From contig JBHHVZ010000023.1 of assembly GCA_046756245.1 (NCBI GenBank), forward strand, positions 1-32,714: 32,714 nucleotides of DNA, read 5' to 3'. The notes beneath the pieces were generated by a model. The model was not told the DNA's origin, ran no database searches, and worked only from the letters and a program-made list of their open reading frames with translations. The position numbers were made by a program, and so were the translations under genes. The stretch comes from G021776435 sp046756245. GTDB lineage: Bacteria > Pseudomonadota > Alphaproteobacteria > Caulobacterales > Parvularculaceae. Positions 27,036-32,714 of this stretch are shown here, one piece after another (within the stretch, counting starts at the first letter, position 1; each line of letters begins with the position of its first letter).

Positions 27036-27209
27036 GTCGCGGCGGCGGTTTCGCCCTCCCCCACGCCCGGGCCCCTGCCCCTCACCAACGCCAGCCCCGG
27101 GGGCCGGCGCCGCGTCAGGAAGCCTAGCGCACCGACCCTCCCTCAAAGCGCTAGGGCAAAATAACGCCGCGGGCCTTGCGCTTCTGGAACCCGGCCCGCG
27201 GCGTTTTTA
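27036..27209 (+). ncRNA. Candidate small RNA with terminator and exposed CCUCCC loops
   Basis: The 229-bp gap after msrA holds an AT-rich stretch (27000-27035, with TATAAG at 27024-27029 as a possible -10) followed by about 170 bp of non-coding, GC-rich sequence ending in a strong terminator. Three hairpins can be drawn: GGGCCCC with GGGGGCC (27069-27105), CCTAGCGC (27123-27130) with GCGCTAGG (27148-27155), and the terminator. The middle loop contains ACCCTCCCTC and the 5' part CCCTCCCCC, sequences able to pair with Shine-Dalgarno sites. Alphaproteobacterial sRNAs with CCUCC loops are known (the cuckoo group); membership is my inference. The start is approximate. Confidence 0.45.
27163..27208 (+). 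terminator. Strong Rho-independent terminator
   Basis: AACGCCGCGGGCC (27163-27175) and GGCCCGCGGCGTT (27193-27205) form a perfect 13-bp stem with a 17-nt loop, followed by TTTT. It lies between convergent msrA and the hydrolase gene, whose stop codon is inside the T-run. On the minus strand the stem is followed by ATTTTG, so it can also end the hydrolase transcript. Confidence 0.85.
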
Positions 27210-28229
27210 TTCATCGGCGATTGATGAGCGCGTTTGTCCGTCGCCGCCCGGCGCTGCAACCGAAGCCTCGCCGCCGGTCCCCGCGGCGCGCGCCTCGACC
27301 CACGCCGCCACGTCGCGCCAGACCGTCTCGGCCTGCAGGTCGCGAAACAGGAGATGCCAGCCGTTTTCATAGCTGCGGACCTCGACATCGCCTGAAATCC
27401 TGCGCGCGGTCTTCTTTATCGCCTTGAGTGGGATGATTTCGTCCTTTTCTCCGTAGAGAAAGAGAATATCACCTTCGACATCGCCGGCTTCGGCGTAGGC
27501 GTCGCCCATCAGCCGCACGACGCCGAGCACCGCATCAAGGCGCGTCGGTTTAATCACGTGCGGATCGGCGAGCATTGCTTTCAGGACAGGAATATTATCC
27601 GTAGACTGCCGTTGGGCGCGCGCGCCAGTGAGTGTTTTTCCCGGCGCCAGCGTGGCGGCCAGATTGAGCGTCAACCTGTAGAAAGGCGACATCTGCCGTC
27701 CGCCCCAGACGCCGGGGCTGGCGAGAATGACCGCGTCGGCGTCGAGCGGCGCTTCCGCTTCGGCCGTCATCGCCACGGCCGCGCCCATTGAGTGCCCGAG
27801 CACGAAAAGCGGCAAGTCCGGATGAGCCGCGCGCGCAGCCTTCAGGGCGGCGCGCAAGTCGGCTTTGAGCGCGCCTTCGCCCGGCCACCGCCCGAAGTTC
27901 GGCGAGCGTCCGAAGCCGCGCTGGTCATAGGCGTAGGTCGTAATATGCGCGTTCTTCGCCCACCACTGGCCGGCCATCGCAAACGCATTGGCGTAGTCAT
28001 TCATGCCGTGCACGGCGACGATGACGGCGCGCGGCTCCTCCGCCGGCCAGACGTCGAGTCCGAGATGGGCGCCGTCCACCGACTGAAGGCCTGTCTCATC
28101 AATGACGGGCGCGACAGTCGGCTCGGGCGGCGGGGGAAAGGAAACACAGGCGGCTAAAAGAAAGGCGGCCAGAAGCGCGCCAAAAATCTTTAATCGAGAG
28201 CGAGTTCGAAACCGTCGGACTGTCCGCAT
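27207..28229 (-). CDS. Alpha/beta-hydrolase lipoprotein (monoacylglycerol-lipase-like)
   Basis: 340 residues. A basic start and hydrophobic segment end in a lipobox (FLLAAC, Cys about 28), so it is probably a lipoprotein at the cell envelope. The hydrolase domain follows: VAVHGMNDYANAF (oxyanion region), YDQRGFGRSP, the nucleophile GHSMGAA (Ser about 146), the acid in YGEKDEIIP and the histidine in ENGWHLLFRD. The HG...GHSMG...WH pattern resembles monoacylglycerol lipases and lysophospholipases; the substrate is unknown. A low-complexity tail (AAGTGGEASVAAPGGDGQ) ends the protein. It lies downstream of the BCCT transporter gene with a 31-bp gap and is probably co-transcribed. Confidence 0.88.
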   Translation of the reverse strand: MRTVRRFRTRSRLKIFGALLAAFLLAACVSFPPPPEPTVAPVIDETGLQSVDGAHLGLDVWPAEEPRAVIVAVHGMNDYANAFAMAGQWWAKNAHITTYAYDQRGFGRSPNFGRWPGEGALKADLRAALKAARAAHPDLPLFVLGHSMGAAVAMTAEAEAPLDADAVILASPGVWGGRQMSPFYRLTLNLAATLAPGKTLTGARAQRQSTDNIPVLKAMLADPHVIKPTRLDAVLGVVRLMGDAYAEAGDVEGDILFLYGEKDEIIPLKAIKKTARRISGDVEVRSYENGWHLLFRDLQAETVWRDVAAWVEARAAGTGGEASVAAPGGDGQTRSSIADE

Positions 28230-28260
28230 CGGCGCAATCTAACGACCGGCGCCATGGCTG

Positions 28261-29886
28261 TCATGGTTTGCTTGCGACACCGGCCGCCTCCGATCGCAGT
28301 CCCATATAAAGGCTGACGCAACTCGCCAGGAGGATGATGGAAAACGGCAGCGCCGCCGTCACGGTCCCGGCGCGAAGGGAACGCAACGCTTCGCCGCCCC
28401 CGCCATAGAGCAAGGCCGAGGCGGTCAGCCCGAGGGCGGCCGCCCAGAAAACGCGCTGGGCGACCGGCGCATCGGTCTTGCCGCCGGAGGTGATGCTGTC
28501 AACGACAAGCGCGCCGGAGTCGGCTGAAGTGACGATGAAGACGACGAGCAGCGCGATCGATATTCCCGACGTGATCGTCGTGGCGGGCAGCCCTTCGAGA
28601 AGTTGGAACAGGATCAAAGGCGCCGCCGCAACGGATTGCGCGAAAGCGCTGTCGCCGGCGCGGTAAAGGCTGATCGCCGTTTCACCGAATGCAGTGAACC
28701 ATAAAAGGCAAATTACAAAGGGCGCCAGCATGACAACGGCGAGATATTCCCTGATCGTGCGTCCTTTGGAGATGCGGGCGATGAACATGCCGACGAAAGG
28801 CGACCAGCTTATCCACCACGCCCAGTAAAAAATCGTCCAGTCATGGAACCATTCCTTGTCGGCTTCGCGTCCGACCCAGTTTGCAAGCCGCGGCGTATCG
28901 GCGAGATAACCGGCGAAATTTGCAAAGAATCCCTTGAAGATCGACGCCGTCGGACCAAACACGATGACGAAAATCATCAGGGCGAGCGCGACGAATATAT
29001 TCAAATTACTGAGCGCCTTGACGCCGGCGTCCATGCCGCGCAGCACCGACACGACTGCAGCGCCGGTAATCGCCGCGATAAAACCGATTTCGATTCCAAG
29101 GCCGGCGTCGAAGCCGATCAGCCTTGCGAGGCCCCCGGTCGCCTGCGTCGCGGCGATCCCGATCGTCGTCGACAGGCCGAATACCGTCGAGATGACCGCG
29201 AAAATATCGATGGCGTGCCCGGGCCAGCCCCATATTCGCTCGCCGAGAAGCGGATAGAAGGCCGAGCGGATCGTGAGCGGCAGGCCTTTGTTATAGGCGA
29301 AGAACCCGAGCGCCAGACCGACAACGGCGTAGATCCCCCAGGCCGCCACGCCCCAATGAAAGAGCGGCGCGCTGAATGCGAGCCGATGCGCGTCGCTGGA
29401 TTCGGGCGCTGCATTAAGCGGCGGGCCGTTCGCGCCGGTGAAATAAGTCAGCGGCTCCGCCGAACCGTAATACATGAAACCGACGCCGACGCCGGCCGCA
29501 AATAACATCGCGATCCATGACGTCAGAGAGAATTCCGGCTTCGCGTCAGCTCCGCCCAGCCGAATTCCGCCGACCGGCAACGCCGCAATCAGGGCGCAAA
29601 ATCCGAATACGACGATGGGCATGACCGCAAACAGCCAGTCGAAGGATTCCAGCGTCCATTTCTGGGCGCCCACAAGCCAGGCGTTCGCGGTATCGGGTGA
29701 AAGGAGCGCCGCCCCGCTGAATGCGAGGATCAGCCCGGCGCTCATAAAAAACACCGGATTGTGCACGTCGAGACCGAACAGCCGAACATTGTCGCGACCG
29801 ATTTCATAGGGCGTCTCATACGCCGACGGCGTCGGATCTGCGGATGGCGAGGAAGTCGTCAACGGTCCGCTTTCGGTTGACGGCAA
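28261..29886 (-). CDS. BCCT-family betaine/carnitine/choline transporter
   Basis: About 541 residues with twelve hydrophobic helices. The BCCT hallmark helix-8 region is present (WTIFYWAWWISWSPFVGMFIARISKGRTIREY), as is GVGVGFMYYGSAEPLTYF. It imports quaternary amines such as glycine betaine, coupled to sodium or protons. In the family motif the tryptophans of WWxxWSPFVG form the substrate cage. The frame's first usable codon is TTG 29886, with no clear ribosome site; TTG eight codons on, or a later start before YEIGRDNVRLFGLD, is possible. A long regulatory C-terminus is missing, so osmotic gating like that of BetP is not expected. Confidence 0.92.
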   Translation of the reverse strand: MPSTESGPLTTSSPSADPTPSAYETPYEIGRDNVRLFGLDVHNPVFFMSAGLILAFSGAALLSPDTANAWLVGAQKWTLESFDWLFAVMPIVVFGFCALIAALPVGGIRLGGADAKPEFSLTSWIAMLFAAGVGVGFMYYGSAEPLTYFTGANGPPLNAAPESSDAHRLAFSAPLFHWGVAAWGIYAVVGLALGFFAYNKGLPLTIRSAFYPLLGERIWGWPGHAIDIFAVISTVFGLSTTIGIAATQATGGLARLIGFDAGLGIEIGFIAAITGAAVVSVLRGMDAGVKALSNLNIFVALALMIFVIVFGPTASIFKGFFANFAGYLADTPRLANWVGREADKEWFHDWTIFYWAWWISWSPFVGMFIARISKGRTIREYLAVVMLAPFVICLLWFTAFGETAISLYRAGDSAFAQSVAAAPLILFQLLEGLPATTITSGISIALLVVFIVTSADSGALVVDSITSGGKTDAPVAQRVFWAAALGLTASALLYGGGGEALRSLRAGTVTAALPFSIILLASCVSLYMGLRSEAAGVASKP

Positions 29887-29988
29887 GGCGTGCGCCCGGG
29901 GCGCGCTTATCGCCGCATTGGAAAAGGTGAAGCCTCAGCAAAGCCGGTTTGGCCCGGAAAGTCCAGAAAACGGCCCAACGGCCGGGAA

Positions 29989-30468
29989 TTACTCGGCCTG
30001 CGCGCTGGCTTCGAGCTTCGAAAGCAGCGCGTCGAAGGCCGCGCGTTCTTCTTTCGTCAGCGCCGAAAGCAGGCGCGCTTCGTAATCGAGCGCCATCGCC
30101 GCAATCCGCTGAAACAGCCGCCGGCCTGCGTCGGTCAGAGAGACCATCACCACGCGCCCGTCACCGGGGTCGGCGCGCCGGCGCACATAGCCTTTGGCTT
30201 CGAGATTTGCGACCGCGCGGCTGACGGCCATCTTGTCCATCGGCGTCATGGCGACGACGTCGCGCGCGGCCAGCGCGTCGGCCTGACTGAGCGTCGCCAG
30301 CACGCGCCATTCGGGAATGGCGACATCCTCGTCTGCATAGGCTTGCGCCAGCCGTCGGCTCATCTCCCGGCCGAGCGCGACGATGCGATAGGGCGCAAAA
30401 CGCGCCAGCACGAACGCATCTGCGGCAACGCTTTCATCCGTTAACGGAGCGCTCGCTGTCTTACTCAT
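29989..30468 (-). CDS. MarR-family transcriptional regulator
   Basis: 159 residues. A winged-helix MarR fold is visible: YRIVALGREMSRRLAQAYADEDVAIPEWRVLATL, the recognition helix DKMAVSRAVANLEAKGYVRR and the wing DPGDGRVVMVSLTDAGRRLF. AGAGGGG lies 5 nt before the ATG. The element TTGGTAATTAC upstream shares the half-site TTGGTAA with the palindrome in the hppD/maiA promoter, which suggests this regulator controls tyrosine catabolism and itself. BCCT and hydrolase genes lie downstream on the same strand after 100 bp, so they could also be targets. Confidence 0.9.
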   Translation of the reverse strand: MSKTASAPLTDESVAADAFVLARFAPYRIVALGREMSRRLAQAYADEDVAIPEWRVLATLSQADALAARDVVAMTPMDKMAVSRAVANLEAKGYVRRRADPGDGRVVMVSLTDAGRRLFQRIAAMALDYEARLLSALTKEERAAFDALLSKLEASAQAE

Positions 30469-30476
30469 TGCCCCTC

Positions 30477-30493
30477 TTGGTAATTACGATATC
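30477..30493. promoter_or_regulatory. Possible MarR operator half-site upstream of marR gene
   Basis: TTGGTAATTACGATATC lies directly upstream of the MarR ribosome site. It contains the palindrome GTAATTAC and the half-site TTGGTAA that also starts the 20-bp palindrome at 31865-31884. The second half is poorly conserved. Confidence 0.35.
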
Positions 30494-30547
30494 TACACAG
30501 CGCGGCTGCGCCTGAGATGGAGCGTGTCCTCCCGCATGCACGGCGCA

Positions 30548-30675
30548 ATTCCCCTCTCCCGCTTGCGGGAGAGGGGTTAGGGTGAGCGGCGATGCGGCGT
30601 GGTGAAAATCGGTTCGGTCTCACGAGACAAAACACCCTCACCCCCGGCCCCTCTCCCTCAAGGGAGAGGGGAGAC
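30548..30675. repeat. Paired CCCCTCTCCC palindromes (dispersed intergenic repeat)
   Basis: Two hairpins, CCCCTCTCCC/GGGAGAGGGG at 30551-30576 and again at 30648-30671, flank a centre with complementary GGGTGAG and CTCACCC. This is a recognisable common intergenic repeat type in proteobacteria. It fills most of the 282-bp gap between hppD and the MarR gene; the rest of that gap shows no gene. Confidence 0.7.
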
Positions 30676-30750
30676 TCCCGTGCGGCAAGTCCATCAGCAC
30701 CAAACGCAAACCAAACCATGTACGCTCTTCCCGTGTCGCTGTAACTTCTT

Positions 30751-31818
30751 TCAAGCCGTCTCCTTCAATACGCCGCGGCGTATCTGATCGAGCTCGATCG
30801 ACTCGAACAATGCCTTGAAATTGCCTTCGCCGAAGCCCTCATTGCCCTTGCGCTCTATGATTTCGAAAAAGATCGGGCCGATGGCGTCCTGGGTGAAAAT
30901 CTGCAGGAGAAGCCCCTGGCCTTGCGTCGGCGCGCCGTCGATGAGGATGCGGTTCTTCTTGAGACGCTCAAGGTCTTCGCCGTGTTCGCCGACGCGTTCG
31001 TCGATTTTCTCATAATAAGTGTCGGGCGTATCCTGAAACGGCACGTTTCGTCCGCGCAAGTTTTCGACGGTTTTGTAGATATCGTCCGTACCGAGTGCAA
31101 TATGCTGGATGCCTTCGCCGTTATAGCGCTCGAGGAATTCCTCGATCTGGGATTTTTCGTCGCGGCTTTCGTTAAGGGGTATGCGGATTTTACCGCACGG
31201 GCTTGTCATCGCCTTGGACAAAAGCCCTGTCAGCTTGCCTTCGATGTCGAAATAGCGGATTTCGCGGAAGTTGAAGATGTCTTCATAATATTTCGCCCAC
31301 TTGTCCATATTGCCGCGCTGAAGATTGTGGGTGAGGTGATCGATATAGGTGAGGCCTGCGTCGTTTTTCGACGGGTCGGCGCTTTCGATCGGTTCGAAAT
31401 CGACGTCGTAAATGGTCTTCGCGCCGTAGCGGTCCACGAGATAGACGATGATGCCGCCGATCCCTTCAATGGCGGGGATGTTCAATTCCATCGGGCCGGT
31501 TTTGGCCTCGACCGGCGCCGCGCCGCGTTTGACGGCTTCCTTGAAGGCGTGCGCTGCGTCCTTGACGCGAAACGCCATGGCGTTGGCGCCGGCGCCGTGC
31601 ACGTCGCGAAAATCGCCGGGCTGCCCGTTGCGTTCGCGGTTCAGGATGAAATTCACGTCGCCCTGACGGTAATGGACGACGTCTTTCGAGCGGTGCCGGC
31701 CGACGGCGGTGAAGCCGAGCAGCTCAAAGAGGCGCGCCAGCGCGTCCGGGTCGGGCCCGGTATATTCCACGAACTCGAAACCGTCGGTTCCGATCGGATT
31801 TTCGAAGAGGTCGGCCAT
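30751..31818 (-). CDS. hppD: 4-hydroxyphenylpyruvate dioxygenase
   Basis: 355 residues. It converts 4-hydroxyphenylpyruvate to homogentisate in tyrosine degradation, in the cytoplasm. The two-domain VOC-like fold ends with the iron ligands: His in YIDHLTHNL (about 160), His in GIQHIALGTDDI (about 238) and Glu in GPIFFEIIERKG (about 318). The C-terminal GNFKALFESIELDQIRRG is typical. I chose ATG 31818 with AGGAGCGCGCC upstream; a longer open frame upstream crosses the promoter and is not coding. It is divergent from maiA with a shared promoter palindrome. Confidence 0.97.
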   Translation of the reverse strand: MADLFENPIGTDGFEFVEYTGPDPDALARLFELLGFTAVGRHRSKDVVHYRQGDVNFILNRERNGQPGDFRDVHGAGANAMAFRVKDAAHAFKEAVKRGAAPVEAKTGPMELNIPAIEGIGGIIVYLVDRYGAKTIYDVDFEPIESADPSKNDAGLTYIDHLTHNLQRGNMDKWAKYYEDIFNFREIRYFDIEGKLTGLLSKAMTSPCGKIRIPLNESRDEKSQIEEFLERYNGEGIQHIALGTDDIYKTVENLRGRNVPFQDTPDTYYEKIDERVGEHGEDLERLKKNRILIDGAPTQGQGLLLQIFTQDAIGPIFFEIIERKGNEGFGEGNFKALFESIELDQIRRGVLKETA

Positions 31819-31864
31819 GGCGCGCTCCTGCGATTGGAGTATGTAGTATCCGGATATCCGCCTA

Positions 31865-31884
31865 TTGGTAACATATGTTACTAA
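31865..31884. promoter_or_regulatory. Palindromic operator between hppD and maiA
   Basis: TTGGTAACATATGTTACTAA contains a perfect 14-bp palindrome GTAACATATGTTAC (31868-31881) and 18 of 20 positions pair overall. It lies in the 114-bp divergent gap between hppD and maiA. Size and symmetry fit a MarR-family dimer; the MarR gene at 29989 is the natural candidate. Confidence 0.65.
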
Positions 31885-31932
31885 ATACCCGCAAGCACGC
31901 CGGCGCAGCATTCGCCCACAGGAGGCAAGCTC

Positions 31933-32574
31933 ATGAAACTCTTCGGTTATTGGCGGTCGAGCGCGACCTACCGGGTGCGTATCGCGCTGGCGCTCAAGGG
32001 CCTCGATTACGACTATGCGCCGGTCAATCTCCTGAAGGGCGAGCAGCGCGAGGCGGACTACGCCGGCGTCAATCCGCAAGGCCTGGTGCCGGCGCTCATC
32101 ACCGACGACGGCGCGACGCTGACGCAGTCGCTGGCGATCATCGAGTATCTTGAAGAGCGCTTTCCCGAGCCTTCCCTATTGCCGGCCGACCCGAACGACC
32201 GGGGCCGGGCGCGCGGCATCGCTTATGCGCTCGCCTGCGAGGCGCAGCCCTTCATGAACCTCCGTATACAGCAATATCTAAAGAACGACCGCGGCTTCGA
32301 CGAGGCGGCGATGAAGGACTGGCTCAACCGCTTCGCCGGCGCCGCCATGGCGGCGGTCGAGAAAATCGTCGCGGAGACCGGCGGCGCGTTCTGCGTCGGC
32401 GATACGCCGACCATCGCCGACGCCTGCCTCGTCCCGCAAATGTTCGGCGCGGCGCGCTTCGGCGTCGATGTGTCGGACTTTAAGCGCTTGAATGAAATTA
32501 ACGAGCGTTGTAACGCGCTCGATGCCTTCCGGAAAGCCCACCCCGACAACCAGCCGGATGCGGTGAAAGGATAG
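31933..32574 (+). CDS. maiA: Maleylacetoacetate isomerase (zeta-class GST)
   Basis: 213 residues. It isomerises 4-maleylacetoacetate to fumarylacetoacetate, a later step of tyrosine breakdown, using glutathione. The zeta-class signature SSATYRVRIALALKGLDYDYAPVNLLKGEQ is at 9-38 (catalytic Ser in SSATYRVRI), then NPQGLVPALI, TQSLAIIEYLEERFP, and the C-terminal GDTPTIADACLVPQM. AGGAGG lies 10 nt upstream of the ATG. The gene is divergent from hppD. The intervening enzyme homogentisate dioxygenase and fumarylacetoacetase are not in this window. Confidence 0.95.
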   Translation: MKLFGYWRSSATYRVRIALALKGLDYDYAPVNLLKGEQREADYAGVNPQGLVPALITDDGATLTQSLAIIEYLEERFPEPSLLPADPNDRGRARGIAYALACEAQPFMNLRIQQYLKNDRGFDEAAMKDWLNRFAGAAMAAVEKIVAETGGAFCVGDTPTIADACLVPQMFGAARFGVDVSDFKRLNEINERCNALDAFRKAHPDNQPDAVKG

Positions 32575-32579
32575 AAGGG

Positions 32580-32657
32580 GTAGGGTGCATTAAGCGAAGC
32601 GCAATGCACCGATTCAAAGGTTGAATGGTGCATTGCGCTTCGCTTAATGCACCCTAC
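32580..32657. repeat. 78-nt near-perfect hairpin repeat with 31-bp arms
   Basis: The 31-bp arms (32580-32610 and 32627-32657, starting GTAGGGTGCATTAAGC) are exact reverse complements. The loop adds a further 6-bp pair ATTCAA/TTGAAT, so nearly the whole element folds. GTAGGGTGCATT palindromes of this kind occur dispersed in many bacterial genomes. It begins 5 bp after the maiA stop and ends 3 bp before a transposase fragment. No T-run follows, so it is not a classical terminator. Confidence 0.8.
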
Positions 32658-32660
32658 GCT

Positions 32661-32714
32661 TGCTGGGACAACGCCGCTATGGAGAGCTTCTTCTCGTCGA
32701 TGAAAACAGAACGG
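32661..32714 (+). mobile_element. IS3-family transposase fragment, 5' truncated, runs off window
   Basis: Eighteen codons to the window edge read CWDNAAMESFFSSMKTER, the strongly conserved end of the IS3-type DDE domain, including the catalytic glutamate in MESFF. The homology starts abruptly 3 bp after the hairpin repeat; the 5' part of the transposase is missing, so the element is a relic. It is the only insertion-sequence trace in the window. Confidence 0.75.

Noticed and set aside
30922..31884. 320-codon plus-strand ORF
   Set aside because: Antisense to hppD, whose catalytic residues are clear on the other strand.

Overview
This is a GC-rich chromosomal window, probably from a marine or aquatic alphaproteobacterium. 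The closest fit is the Caulobacterales / Hyphomonadaceae / Parvularculaceae area, which is my inference. Supporting signs are an Usg protein, an IalB-family periplasmic protein, a Caulobacter-like bufferin operon, and several families of short palindromic intergenic repeats. Coding density is high. Most lines of descent look chromosomal rather than plasmid or phage, with one lower-GC patch (about 14.7-15.6 kb) and one transposase fragment at the right edge. I see no rRNA, tRNA or CRISPR.

Layout. 1-1820 (-): class I ribonucleotide reductase large subunit, 3' end outside the window, with an NrdR box upstream. 2053-3492 (-): orphan membrane protein. 3663-6468 (+): a TolB-like/TPR membrane protein translationally coupled to a small one-helix membrane protein, followed by a truncated remnant of a second copy of the latter. 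6614-7939 (+): type II NADH dehydrogenase. A 137-bp repeat follows. 8238-9456: a VOC-fold protein divergent from a cysteine-rich (SufR-like) winged-helix regulator, with a clear inverted repeat between them.

9480-11939 (-): complete bufferin (metallophore RiPP) operon: precursor peptide BufA, multinuclear iron enzyme BufB, partner BufC and a DoxX protein. 12087-13904 (-): ABC-F ATPase of the Uup type. 14021-15569: an HTH regulator with its operator, an opposing small ORF, a 104-aa protein and a membrane protein without a canonical start; the last two have visibly lower GC. 15645-19598 (-): deoxyhypusine-synthase-like enzyme, fatty-acid desaturase and PLP-dependent basic amino-acid decarboxylase, a probable polyamine locus. 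19889-20629: usg and a small membrane protein. 20904-23645 (-): aconitase A. 23823-24341 (+): IalB-like protein.

24337-25987: palindromic elements, a queD stub cut after 19 codons, then queE and queC of 7-deazaguanine (queuosine) synthesis. 26077-26977 (+): cutA and msrA. 27036-27209: a probable small RNA ending in a strong terminator. 27207-29886 (-): alpha/beta-hydrolase lipoprotein and BCCT transporter. 29989-32574: MarR regulator, hppD and maiA of tyrosine degradation, with a palindrome in the hppD/maiA divergent promoter. 32580-32714: a near-perfect 78-nt hairpin directly abutting a 5'-truncated IS3-family transposase fragment.

The most interesting points are the bufferin operon, the queD truncation at a palindrome cluster, the candidate sRNA, the low-GC patch with a non-canonical start, and the decarboxylase/desaturase/DHS-like locus.
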